Origin: Bacteroidales bacterium | GTDB lineage: Bacteria; Bacteroidota; Bacteroidia; Bacteroidales; UBA932 | Direction of reading: 5' to 3' | Length of the DNA: 64,000 bases | Assembly: GCA_024401695.1 (NCBI GenBank) | Contig: JAKSKN010000001.1 | Location: 62,001-126,000, forward strand | Shown here: one piece after another, positions 8,013 to 15,705 of the stretch | Layout of the letters: every line of letters starts with the position of its first letter | How positions within the stretch are numbered: the stretch's first letter is position 1 | Translations under genes and position numbers: made by a program | Notes under the pieces: generated by a model | Told to the model about the DNA's origin: nothing | The model's database searches: none | The model's input: the letters and a program-made list of their open reading frames with translations, nothing else

Positions 8013-8047
8013 CAGATATCCCTGCTCAATGGCATATCTGGTGGAGG
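8006..8047. repeat. 14-bp perfect inverted repeat at a divergent fragment junction
   Basis: Arms CCTCCACCAGATAT (8006-8019) and its exact complement (8034-8047) enclose a 14-nt loop, with further T/A pairing outside after one mismatch. Both arms lie in frames reading YLVE outward, so the repeat is the symmetry centre of two divergent, related linker-coding segments. Confidence 0.8.
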
Positions 8048-8325
8048 AAAATAATCAAAAACCTTCACAAGTGGAGGAAAATAGTGCCACCAATGGAGGA
8101 AAATCATCGGAAGTGGAGGAAAATGAATCAAAAACCTCCACTGATGAAGGAAAAACTCCGATAGCCATTCCTTCCTACAAAGACGTATATGAAGCGATTA
8201 TAGCCCTGCCGGCATATCTTGCCGGATATATCGAGAGGCTTGGGACAGGAACCACCGATGTTGTCGAGACCTGCGTGGCAGCCGGCCTTCCCGCACCTGA
8301 ATACAAACTGTCCGATTTAAAGTGA
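8029..8325 (+). pseudogene. Fragment of an ATPase-type regulator (linker plus GTGTTD segment)
   Basis: From the ATG at 8029 the frame carries repeated VEEN-type units, then IPSYKDVYEAI, then the segment PAYLAGYIERLGTGTTD. The last segment also occurs in the intact gene at 9215-10741 with near-identical DNA (8205-8308 against 10275-10378). The frame stops after EYKLSDLK. The ATPase core before it and the DNA-binding domain after it are missing. It looks like a remnant of a second copy of that gene joined to unrelated linker sequence. Confidence 0.55.
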
Positions 8326-8331
8326 CCCCCT

Positions 8332-8637
8332 TTGGATGACATCGCCGAAATCGTATCCGGGAAACATTCAATCCAGCAGTGTATGGACATCATACTCGGC
8401 TCGATGGCATTTATGCTCAACAAGCATAACGAAGAAGTCCCTGAAGGGCAGACGGAGCGCGGAAAGAGAACCATAGCAAAGGAGAAACTGTTCTTCCACA
8501 TACTCGGCCACATACGTGCACTGAAAGGCTACGAGAATTTTCCAGATATACTGTGACACTCCTGCAGAGGGGCCTGTGGACTACTGGAAGCATCCGTACC
8601 GTCATTGGTCGTTCCTTGCCAGCGAGTTTGTAAAATA
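8332..8637 (+). other. Unrecognised short frames, probably gene debris
   Basis: An open frame of 74 codons (8332-8556, TTG start; the first ATG is near 8380) reads VSGKHSIQQCMDIILG and ends KGYENFPDIL. A second frame, with no start, ends at 8637 with VDYWKHPYRHWSFLASEFVK. I recognise neither. Both stop before the small-RNA locus and are probably 3' ends of displaced genes. Confidence 0.3.
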
Positions 8638-8710
8638 GAAAAAGCCCCGCTTATGCTACATAAACCGCTCAAGTGGAACTAGAGCCTTCGCATAGGAGTA
8701 GGACTTTTCT
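8638..8710 (-). ncRNA. Small structured RNA, copy 1 of a tandem pair
   Basis: A minus-strand promoter (TTTG 8744-8741, 18 nt, TACCTTTG 8722-8715) should start RNA near 8710. The RNA folds as a closing stem GAAAAGUCC with GGGGCUUUUUC (one bulge), an inner stem UAUGC/GCAUA, and a hairpin CUCUAGU-UCC-ACUUGAG (one U-U mismatch). It ends in a U-rich run at about 8640. Copy 2, 115 bp upstream, keeps this architecture with different paired bases, so base pairing has been conserved while sequence changed. There is no open frame. The family is not one I recognise. Confidence 0.65.
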
Positions 8711-8714
8711 AACG

Positions 8715-8744
8715 CAAAGGTAAACAAAATTTCTGAAATGCAAA
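8715..8744 (-). promoter_or_regulatory. Promoter of small RNA copy 1
   Basis: TTTG-N18-TACCTTTG on the minus strand. The -33 box begins immediately after the T-run that ends copy 2. Confidence 0.65.
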
Positions 8745-8745
8745 T

Positions 8746-8824
8746 AAAAAAAAGAAAAGCTCCGCCAACACTACTAACCCTCCAAGTAGGAACTTAGAAC
8801 TTCATGTTGCACAGGTCTTTTCTC
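8746..8824 (-). ncRNA. Small structured RNA, copy 2 of a tandem pair
   Basis: Its promoter is TTTG (8859-8856), 18 nt, TATCTTTG (8837-8830). The RNA shows a closing stem GAAAAG/CUUUUC (then CC/GG), an inner stem CAACA/UGUUG where copy 1 has UAUGC/GCAUA, and a hairpin UCUAAGU-UCCU-ACUUGGA. The UCC of the loop is shared with copy 1. It ends at an eight-T run directly before the -33 box of copy 1, so the two units are packed head to tail. Confidence 0.65.
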
Positions 8825-8829
8825 ATCTG

Positions 8830-8859
8830 CAAAGATAGAGAATTTTTCTGAATTCCAAA
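8830..8859 (-). promoter_or_regulatory. Promoter of small RNA copy 2
   Basis: TTTG-N18-TATCTTTG on the minus strand, with the same spacing as the copy 1 promoter. The 18-nt spacers are alike in the two promoters (both contain TTCAGAAA). Confidence 0.65.
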
Positions 8860-8989
8860 CAATATCGTGAATTGTCCTTTCAAACGGATTTCACGTAAAT
8901 ATGTAGCAGAATATTCACATTATTGGCATAACAAGTCGCATTATATGAGGAGTTTTATTAACTTTGTGTGTGCTCAACTGAAAAATGCA

Positions 8990-9214
8990 ATGGCGAAGAA
9001 ACAATTGAATAGAATCAAGGTCGTTCTGGCCGAAAAAAACAAGACAGGAATCTGGTTGGCCCAGCAACTTGGAAAAGACCGCACTACCGTGTCAAAATGG
9101 TGTTCGAATGCAGTTCAGCCATCACTTGAGACAGTTATTGAAATTGCACAATGTCTGGGCGTAGGAGTTGAGGAACTCATACGTATGCCGGAGAAAAATG
9201 AAGGAGGAGAATAG
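8990..9214 (+). CDS. XRE-family helix-turn-helix regulator
   Basis: 74 aa from the ATG at 8990; longer starts add residues with no family resemblance. One HTH_3 domain: IKVVLAEKNKTGIWLAQQLG, KDRTTVSKWCSN, PSLETVIEIAQCLGVGVEEL. A TAACTTTG -7 box lies at 8959-8966, with no good -33 box. Its stop codon directly touches the next start, so it is coupled to the DUF4062-ATPase gene and stands at the head of the type I R-M locus. It is probably an autoregulator of this region, in the manner of R-M controller proteins, but no operator is evident. Confidence 0.85.
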   Translation: MAKKQLNRIKVVLAEKNKTGIWLAQQLGKDRTTVSKWCSNAVQPSLETVIEIAQCLGVGVEELIRMPEKNEGGE

Positions 9215-10741
9215 ATGGTACGAGTTTTCATAAGCAGCGTTCAGAAAGAGTTTTCCGAAGAAAGAAAGGCTCTTGCGAAATATATTCGTGAGGATGCTTT
9301 GCTCCGCAGGTTCTTTGAACCTTTCATTTTTGAAGAGCTGCCGGCAATCAACCTGTCTGCTCCGGAAGCATACTTGGCAGAGGCGGCGCAGAGCGAAATC
9401 TATCTTGGCATATTCGGCAAGGAGTATGGGTATGAGGATGCAGATGGGGTTTCACCCACGGAAAGGGAGTTTGACAAGGCGACCGAGCAAGGAAACCATC
9501 GAATCATTTTCATCAAGCGATGCAGTGAGCGTAATCCCAAAGAAACGAAATTCATAAAGAGAGTTGAGGAGCAGCTCGTACGCAAGGGATTCAATGATTT
9601 TGAAGAACTCCGGACATCTGTCTATTCTTCCCTGATTCGCTTTCTTGAGGATAATGAGTATCTGAGATTCCTGCCTTGGGATGCCTCCCTGCACAGGACT
9701 GCGACTCTCGACGATATTGACAGAGAGAAGGTGAAGTCTTTCGTAGCCCTTGCAAAAGAAAAACGAGGGTTCCCGCTGGATTATTCGGATGATAACCTGC
9801 TGAAGATTCTGGTGCATCTGGACCTGGCCACCGCTGAAGGACGGCTTACGAATGCAGCCCTGCTGCTTTTCGCAAAGAATCCGCAGCATTTCTTCCTGAC
9901 AACGGAGGTGAAGTGCGTGGTGTTCCCGACTACAGTGAAGACGAAGCCGCTGCTGTCGTATCAGACATTCAGAGGCAGCATCTTTGAACTTGTTGATGAG
10001 GCTGTCGGTTTCGTTATGCAGCATATCGATGCGGCGGTAAGTGTTCATAACAAGGCAGCTGTCGATGTTGAATATGAGATTCCAATCAAGGCAGTGCGCG
10101 AAGTGATTGTGAACGCCATCGTACATTGTCAGAACGAAAGTAATGCAAGCGTTGAGGTGATGCTCTTCAAGGACAGGCTCGAAGTCTGGAATCCTGGGAC
10201 TCTTCCTCAAGGGCTCACTCTGGACAGCTTGAAAGGTGTACACAACTCCATTCCGGCGAACCCGATTATCGCTCTGCCGGCGTATCTTGCCGGATATATC
10301 GAGAGGCTTGGGACAGGAACCACCGATGTCGTCGAGACCTGCGTGGCAGCCGGCCTTCCTACGCCCGAATACAAACAGGAGCAGAACCATTTCATATCCG
10401 TCATCTGGAGGAAGATGCCCGATGCGAATGGCCCCCAAAGTGGCCCCCAATATCTGATTGATAATAAAGACATTGACAATACCGATTCACAAAGTGGCCC
10501 TCAATATGGCCCCCAAAGTGGCCCCCAAGGAAAACTCGCTCAAAGATACCGCGGACTGCTGGAAACAATAGTTGCAAAACCGACAATCAGCAAAGAAGAT
10601 CTGGCAGCACAATTCAAGATATCCCTGACCACTTTGAAAAGAGACCTGAGAAGTCTGCGTCAATCCTATGAAATCACGTGGATAGGATGGACACAGAACG
10701 GCCATTGGGAGGTCAAGGAGTTGGAAAAGAAGAAACAGTAA
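9215..10741 (+). CDS. DUF4062 - HATPase_c_4 - winged-helix protein
   Basis: 508 aa. The N-terminal 85 residues are a DUF4062 domain (RVFISSVQKEFSEERKAL, then AQSEIYLGIFGKEYG), a Rossmann-like fold related to TIR/SIR-type sensor domains. Residues of about 185-390 form the ATPase part (NAALLLFAKNPQ, KAVREVIVNAIVH, YIERLGTGTTDVVE). A short Gly-Pro-Gln repeat linker follows (about 409-450), then a C-terminal winged helix (ISKEDLAAQFKISLTTLKRDL). The usual AlbA_2 domain is replaced by DUF4062. It sits between an XRE gene and hsdR. Most likely a regulator or accessory defence protein of the R-M locus; the function is not proven. Confidence 0.75.
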   Translation: MVRVFISSVQKEFSEERKALAKYIREDALLRRFFEPFIFEELPAINLSAPEAYLAEAAQSEIYLGIFGKEYGYEDADGVSPTEREFDKATEQGNHRIIFIKRCSERNPKETKFIKRVEEQLVRKGFNDFEELRTSVYSSLIRFLEDNEYLRFLPWDASLHRTATLDDIDREKVKSFVALAKEKRGFPLDYSDDNLLKILVHLDLATAEGRLTNAALLLFAKNPQHFFLTTEVKCVVFPTTVKTKPLLSYQTFRGSIFELVDEAVGFVMQHIDAAVSVHNKAAVDVEYEIPIKAVREVIVNAIVHCQNESNASVEVMLFKDRLEVWNPGTLPQGLTLDSLKGVHNSIPANPIIALPAYLAGYIERLGTGTTDVVETCVAAGLPTPEYKQEQNHFISVIWRKMPDANGPQSGPQYLIDNKDIDNTDSQSGPQYGPQSGPQGKLAQRYRGLLETIVAKPTISKEDLAAQFKISLTTLKRDLRSLRQSYEITWIGWTQNGHWEVKELEKKKQ

Positions 10742-10809
10742 TTTTTTTGATGTAAATGTTCCGATAATATTGTGTTATCTGAAGATAAGCAAGCAAGACA
10801 GAAATACAG

Positions 10810-13119
10810 ATGGAAGACATTCGCAATCTCTCCGAGGAGGACATAAAGCTCCGGTACATCACTCCGGCGGTAAATTCTGCCGGGTGGGATAACGACCATA
10901 TCCGGATGGAGTATTTCTTTACGGACGGCAGAGTTATAGTCCAAGGAAACCAGCACGGACGCAAGGCTCGCAAGAAAGCAGATTATGTGCTATTCGCGGC
11001 TCCAAATCAACCTATTGCCATTGTGGAGGCCAAGGACAACAACAAGCCCGTTGGCGGTGGTCTGCAGCAAGCAATGGAGTATGCTGAAATCCTGGATATT
11101 CCTTTTGCGTTCTCTTCCAACGGCAGCGGCTTTATTGAGCACGACTTTCTAACCGGTGGAGAAAGGGAAATCAAGATGAATGAGTTCCCGAAACCTGATG
11201 AATTGAAGGCGCGGCTTGCCGAGTTCAAGAACTTCACTCCGGAGCAGCAGAAGATAGTCGATACACCTTTCTATTGGGACAGGTACACAAATACACCAAG
11301 GTATTATCAACGCATTGCAGTAAACAGGACCGTTGAAGCTATCGCCAAGGGTGAGAACAGGATTCTTCTTGTGATGGCCACCGGTACAGGTAAAACATTC
11401 ACGGCTTTCCAGATAATCCACAGGCTGATAAGCTCCGGTGCAAAGAAAAAAGTCCTTTATCTCGCAGACCGCAATGTTTTGATTGACCAGACAATGGTTC
11501 AGGACTTCAAGCCGCTGAAGAAGATAATGACCAAGATAAAGCATCGTGAGATGGACTCCGCATTCGAGGTCTATATGGCGCTTTATCAGCAGCTGGTGTC
11601 TTATGATCCGGAGGTTCTTGACCCTTTCAAGGAGTTTGCTCCGTCGTTCTTTGATCTTATCATTGTGGATGAGTGTCATAGGGGCAGCGCGAAGGATGAT
11701 TCCGAATGGAGAAAGGTTCTGGAGTATTTCTCCGATGCGACTCAAATCGGTATGACCGCTACGCCAAAGGCCGTAGCCGGTGCCGATAATCTTGCATATT
11801 TCAACGAGCCTCTTTATACATACTCTCTCCGTCAGGGAATTGAAGACGGCTTCCTTGCTCCGTACAGGGTAACGAACTCTTTCATCAACATAGACCTTGA
11901 AGGCTGGTGTCCGGAGGAAGGCGAAGAAGATATTGACGGCAAGCTCATCGAGTCCGGCTTCTATAGCCGCCAGAACTTCGGACGGGACATCGCCATTCTT
12001 GAGAGGCGGAATATCGTGGCCAGAAGAATCACCAAGATGCTTCACAAGATTGGCCGTATGACCAAGACCATTGTGTTCTGCAGCGATATCGAGGAAGCCG
12101 AGGCAATGAGGGAACTTCTGGTGGAACTCAACAAGGACCTTTGCCAAAGGGATTCAAGATATGTTATGAGAATCACAGGCGATGACAATGTCGGCAAGAA
12201 GCAGCTTGACAATTTCATTGACCCTGACCAGGACTACCCTACCGTTGTCACCACATCGGAACTTCTTTCTACCGGTGTTGACTGCAAGACCTGCGGCCTT
12301 ATAGTCATAGACAAGGAAATAGGCTCGATGACCGAATTCAAGCAAATCGTCGGACGTGGTACCCGACTGAAGACTGACAAGGGCAAATGGCATTTCGAGA
12401 TACTGGACTTCCGCAATGCCACTCAACTCTTCAAGGATCCTGAATTTGACGGTGATCCGGAACTGTCAACACAAAATAGTGTCTCCGGATATAAGCCGAA
12501 GCCGTCCAGGAATGGAGAACTCCACGATGACAATGAGCCGCGCTATGGCCATTCAAAATACCACGTTGACGGTGTTGAGGTTCAGATTGATACAGAGAAG
12601 GTGTCATATCTGGGAACTGACGGCCATACTCTTGTGACGGAGAGCCTCACGGATTTCACCAGAAAGAATATACGCGGTAAATATGCCACTCTTGACGATT
12701 TTATCAAGAATTGGTCTGAGGCTGACAGGAAGAAGGTTATTGTTGAGGAATTGAAAGAGTACAATGTCCTAATCGATGCGCTCCGGGAATCCAATCCGGA
12801 ACTTGCCAATGCGGACATCTTTGATATCGTATGCCACATTGCTTTCGACAAGAAGCCGCTCACCCGCAGGGAAAGGGCGAACAATGTGAAGAAGAGCGAT
12901 TATCTAAGCAAGTATGAAGGAATGGCCAGACAGGTTCTGGAAACCCTTCTTGACAAATACGCCGATAACGGCATACTTGAATTGGAGCGGCTTGACATTT
13001 TGGTGCTCAGACCTTTCAGCGATTATGGCACTCCAGTGAAGATTATGAAGCTCTTTGGAGGCCGCAATGGATATGAGTCCGCCATCAAGGGACTTGAGAA
13101 ACGATTATACGCAGCATAA
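10810..13119 (+). CDS. hsdR: Type I restriction enzyme, R subunit
   Basis: 769 aa. The N-terminal nuclease domain shows KADYVLF and IAIVEAK (PD-(D/E)xK pattern, residues about 57-78). The SF2 translocase follows with Walker A VMATGTGKTFTA, DECHRGS (motif II), MTATPKA (motif III) and QIVGRGTRLKTDKGK (motif VI). The C-terminal helical domain reads ITRR-like KPLTRRERANNVKKSDYL. It uses ATP to translocate DNA and cleaves unmodified DNA when assembled with HsdM and HsdS. It is 68 nt after the DUF4062 gene and 6 nt before hsdM. It appears complete. Confidence 0.93.
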   Translation: MEDIRNLSEEDIKLRYITPAVNSAGWDNDHIRMEYFFTDGRVIVQGNQHGRKARKKADYVLFAAPNQPIAIVEAKDNNKPVGGGLQQAMEYAEILDIPFAFSSNGSGFIEHDFLTGGEREIKMNEFPKPDELKARLAEFKNFTPEQQKIVDTPFYWDRYTNTPRYYQRIAVNRTVEAIAKGENRILLVMATGTGKTFTAFQIIHRLISSGAKKKVLYLADRNVLIDQTMVQDFKPLKKIMTKIKHREMDSAFEVYMALYQQLVSYDPEVLDPFKEFAPSFFDLIIVDECHRGSAKDDSEWRKVLEYFSDATQIGMTATPKAVAGADNLAYFNEPLYTYSLRQGIEDGFLAPYRVTNSFINIDLEGWCPEEGEEDIDGKLIESGFYSRQNFGRDIAILERRNIVARRITKMLHKIGRMTKTIVFCSDIEEAEAMRELLVELNKDLCQRDSRYVMRITGDDNVGKKQLDNFIDPDQDYPTVVTTSELLSTGVDCKTCGLIVIDKEIGSMTEFKQIVGRGTRLKTDKGKWHFEILDFRNATQLFKDPEFDGDPELSTQNSVSGYKPKPSRNGELHDDNEPRYGHSKYHVDGVEVQIDTEKVSYLGTDGHTLVTESLTDFTRKNIRGKYATLDDFIKNWSEADRKKVIVEELKEYNVLIDALRESNPELANADIFDIVCHIAFDKKPLTRRERANNVKKSDYLSKYEGMARQVLETLLDKYADNGILELERLDILVLRPFSDYGTPVKIMKLFGGRNGYESAIKGLEKRLYAA

Positions 13120-13125
13120 CAGGAT

Positions 13126-14637
13126 ATGGCAGTAAACAATCTCGTCAAGAGAATTCAGAATATTATGCGGCAGGATGCCGGCATAAACGGTGATGCCCAA
13201 CGCATCGAACAGATGGTATGGATGTTCTTCTTGAAGGTCTATGACGCACAGGAGGAGATATGGGAATGCACGAAGGAAGAAGGATACACTTCGATTATTC
13301 CTGAAGAGTACCGCTGGAGGAATTGGGCTGTCGATAATGCTGACGGCAAGGCTCTCACAGGCGATGCGCTGCTCAAGTTCATCAATGAAGAGCTGTTCCC
13401 TGCTATGAAGAATCTGCCGGTGGATGAGAATACACCTCGCGGAAAAGCCATTGTAAAAGAGGTTTTCGAAGACCTCAACCAGTATATGAAGAACGGCATT
13501 TCGCTCCGCCAGGTCATCAATGTAATCGATGAGATTGACTTTTCGGACGCGGAAGACCGCCACACTTTCGGTGATATCTACGAGGGAATACTCAAGGATC
13601 TGCAATCTGCAGGAAACGCCGGAGAGTTCTATACTCCCCGTGCGTTGACGGACTTTATGGTCCAGACTCTTTCCCCGAAGCTCGGAGAGTCATTCGGTGA
13701 TTTCACGTCCGGAACCGGCGGATTCCTTACCTCTGCACTCAATTTCCTGAAACCGCAGATCAAGAATGTTTCTGACGAGAAAAAATTCCAGTCTTCGGTT
13801 GTAGGCCAGGAATGGAAGCCTCTTCCTTATCTTCTCTCCATCACGAACCTGCTGGTGCACGACATAGAAGCTCCTAACATCAAGCACTGCGATTCTCTCG
13901 GTACCAAGATGAGCGATTTCAAGGATGCCGACAAGGTGGATGTAATTGCGATGAATCCGCCTTACGGAGGCAGCACGGAAGCCAGCGTGAAGGGCAATTT
14001 CCCTATGGATATGCGCTCAAGCGAGACTGCCGACCTCTTTATGGTCCTGATAATGTACCGCTTGAAAAAGGCAGGGCGCGCTGCCGTCATTGTTCCGGAC
14101 GGATTCCTGTTCGGCGTTGATGGCGCCAAGCTGGCCATCAAGACCAAGATGCTTCGCGAGTTCAACCTCCACACAATTATCAGGCTTCCCGGGAGCATCT
14201 TCTCTCCATACACCAGCATTGCGACCAACGTCCTTTTCTTCAACAATGAAAAGGCGGAAGGCGCAGGGGCGAATTTCAACACCAAGGAAACCTGGTTCTA
14301 TCGTCTCGATATGCCGGATGGCTATAAGCACTTCTCCAAGACCAAACCGATGAAACTGGAGCATACTGCTCCCATTCAGGAATGGTGGAATGATCGCAAG
14401 GAAATCGCCAGTGAGGAGATTGGTGAGAAATCACGTGTATTCACGGCTGAAGAGCTGATTGCGATGGACTGCAACTTCGACCAGTGCAAGTTCCCGAAAG
14501 ACGATGAAGAAATCCTGCCGCCTGCAGAACTGCTTGCCGACTACTTCAAGAAGCGCAAGGCTCTGGACCACGAGATAGACAAGACCCTTGCCGAAATTCA
14601 GCAGATTCTCGGGATTGAAATCAAGAACGAAGACTAG
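13126..14637 (+). CDS. hsdM: Type I modification methyltransferase, M subunit
   Basis: 503 aa. An HsdM N-terminal helical domain is followed by an N6-adenine methylase: GEFYTPRALTDFMV, DFTSGTGGFLTS (SAM-binding motif I position), VDVIAMNPPYGGS (catalytic NPPY) and AVIVPDGFLFG. It methylates adenine in the target chosen by HsdS. It is 6 nt from hsdR and 9 nt from hsdS, one transcription unit. It appears complete. Confidence 0.95.
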   Translation: MAVNNLVKRIQNIMRQDAGINGDAQRIEQMVWMFFLKVYDAQEEIWECTKEEGYTSIIPEEYRWRNWAVDNADGKALTGDALLKFINEELFPAMKNLPVDENTPRGKAIVKEVFEDLNQYMKNGISLRQVINVIDEIDFSDAEDRHTFGDIYEGILKDLQSAGNAGEFYTPRALTDFMVQTLSPKLGESFGDFTSGTGGFLTSALNFLKPQIKNVSDEKKFQSSVVGQEWKPLPYLLSITNLLVHDIEAPNIKHCDSLGTKMSDFKDADKVDVIAMNPPYGGSTEASVKGNFPMDMRSSETADLFMVLIMYRLKKAGRAAVIVPDGFLFGVDGAKLAIKTKMLREFNLHTIIRLPGSIFSPYTSIATNVLFFNNEKAEGAGANFNTKETWFYRLDMPDGYKHFSKTKPMKLEHTAPIQEWWNDRKEIASEEIGEKSRVFTAEELIAMDCNFDQCKFPKDDEEILPPAELLADYFKKRKALDHEIDKTLAEIQQILGIEIKNED

Positions 14638-14646
14638 CCTGGCCAT

Positions 14647-14871
14647 ATGAACGGAAAGCAACTCAAAAACAGCATTCTTCAGTGGGCCATACAGGGCAAG
14701 CTTGTCCCTCAGGACCCGAACGACGAGCCGGCATCGGTACTTCTTGAACGCATCCGCGCAGAGAAAGCCCGCCTGGTCAAAGAAGGCAAAATCAAGAAAG
14801 ACAAGAACGAATCAATCATCTACAAAGGTGACGACAATTCCTATTATCGGAATGTAGTCGCCATAGCATAG
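14647..14871 (+). CDS. hsdS: Expressed 5' part of hsdS, cut at the inversion point
   Basis: 74 aa. It begins with the conserved helical segment LKNSILQWAIQGKLVPQDPNDEPAS and reaches GDDNSYY at the 10-bp repeat 14838-14847, after which seven unrelated residues (RNVVAIA) precede the stop. Intact relatives continue SYYEKF into the first target-recognition domain, and that exact continuation stands inverted at 17002. In the present orientation hsdS is therefore cut before its first recognition domain. Confidence 0.75.
   Translation: MNGKQLKNSILQWAIQGKLVPQDPNDEPASVLLERIRAEKARLVKEGKIKKDKNESIIYKGDDNSYYRNVVAIA
14838..14847 (+). repeat. hsdS inversion repeat A, left copy
   Basis: TTCCTATTAT in the frame Ser-Tyr-Tyr at the point where hsdS is cut. 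It is exactly inverted at 16993-17002, 49 nt before the recombinase start. Confidence 0.7.
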
Positions 14872-14877
14872 CAAAAT

Positions 14878-15705
14878 ATGGAGACTCTCAAAAAGAAACT
14901 CAATGCACTTTTAGAAGCCAAAGTCAAACTTGATGAATCATTGATGACTAAACTCCCGAAATCAATTCTTCAAGAGGCTATCCAGGGGAGACTGGTTCCT
15001 CAAGACCCTTCTGATGAACCGGCATCCGCTCTTTTAGAAAAGATTTTGAACGAGAAACAACAACTTATAAAAGACGGCAAACTTAAGGCTAAAGATATCC
15101 GTTCCATCATCTACAAGGATGACGATAACAAGTATTATGAGCAGATAGGCCCAAAAATCGAAGATATCACTGAAGAAATCCCCTTTGAAATACCTGATTC
15201 TTGGTTGTGGTGTAGATTTGGGAATATTGTCAAAATGCACATTGGCAAAACTCCACCACGCGGAGAGTCAAAGTATTGGGCTGACGGAGCATATCCCTGG
15301 GTTTCAATTTCGGATATGAATAGCTCTGGCCATATCAAAAACACAAAAGAAAAAATATCCTCGGCAGCTGCAACGAGTCTTATGGGCAACAATATTAGCC
15401 ATATTGGGGAACTCTTGATGAGTTTCAAGTTGACAGTAGGTAAGACGGCCATCTTAGATATTGATGCTTTCCATAATGAGGCAATAATCACTATTGCACA
15501 ATACTACGATGATAATAATATCGTGCGTGATTATCTTTTCAATATTCTACCGATCATCTCAAATCTTGGTGATTCAAAAGATGCCATAAAAGGGAAGACG
15601 CTGAATAGCCAAAGCTTATTCAATTTGCTGATTCCGCTTCCTCCAATGCAGGAGCAGCAGAGAATAGTTCAGAAGATTGCCGAAATACAGACGTTAATTC
15701 AATAA
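14878..15705 (+). CDS. Half-size HsdS with one target-recognition domain
   Basis: 275 aa. It opens with a coiled segment and the central repeat PKSILQEAIQGRLVPQDPSDEPAS, then GDDNKYYEQIG-like sequence, one recognition domain (PFEIPDSWLWCRFGNIVKM to LLIPLPPMQEQQRIVQKI) and the distal coiled coil. It lies 6 nt after the truncated hsdS start. It corresponds to the second half of a full HsdS. Half-size S subunits can dimerise in some type I systems, so it may still give specificity, or be idle until inversion. The 26-bp repeat at 15124-15149 lies just before its recognition domain. Confidence 0.8.
   Translation: METLKKKLNALLEAKVKLDESLMTKLPKSILQEAIQGRLVPQDPSDEPASALLEKILNEKQQLIKDGKLKAKDIRSIIYKDDDNKYYEQIGPKIEDITEEIPFEIPDSWLWCRFGNIVKMHIGKTPPRGESKYWADGAYPWVSISDMNSSGHIKNTKEKISSAAATSLMGNNISHIGELLMSFKLTVGKTAILDIDAFHNEAIITIAQYYDDNNIVRDYLFNILPIISNLGDSKDAIKGKTLNSQSLFNLLIPLPPMQEQQRIVQKIAEIQTLIQ
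15124..15149 (+). repeat. hsdS inversion repeat B, left copy (26 bp)
   Basis: A 26-bp sequence coding for DNKYYEQI just ahead of the recognition domain of the half hsdS. The same 26 bp occur inverted, without mismatch, at 16178-16203. Confidence 0.85.

Noticed and set aside
8638-8860. Possible CRISPR array
   Set aside because: Only two copies, 115 bp apart, and the similar parts are promoter and paired stems rather than an identical short repeat; no cas gene is present.
10434-10530. Gly-Pro-Gln coding repeats as a mobile or regulatory repeat
   Set aside because: They are in frame within one gene and form a linker that is common in this regulator family.
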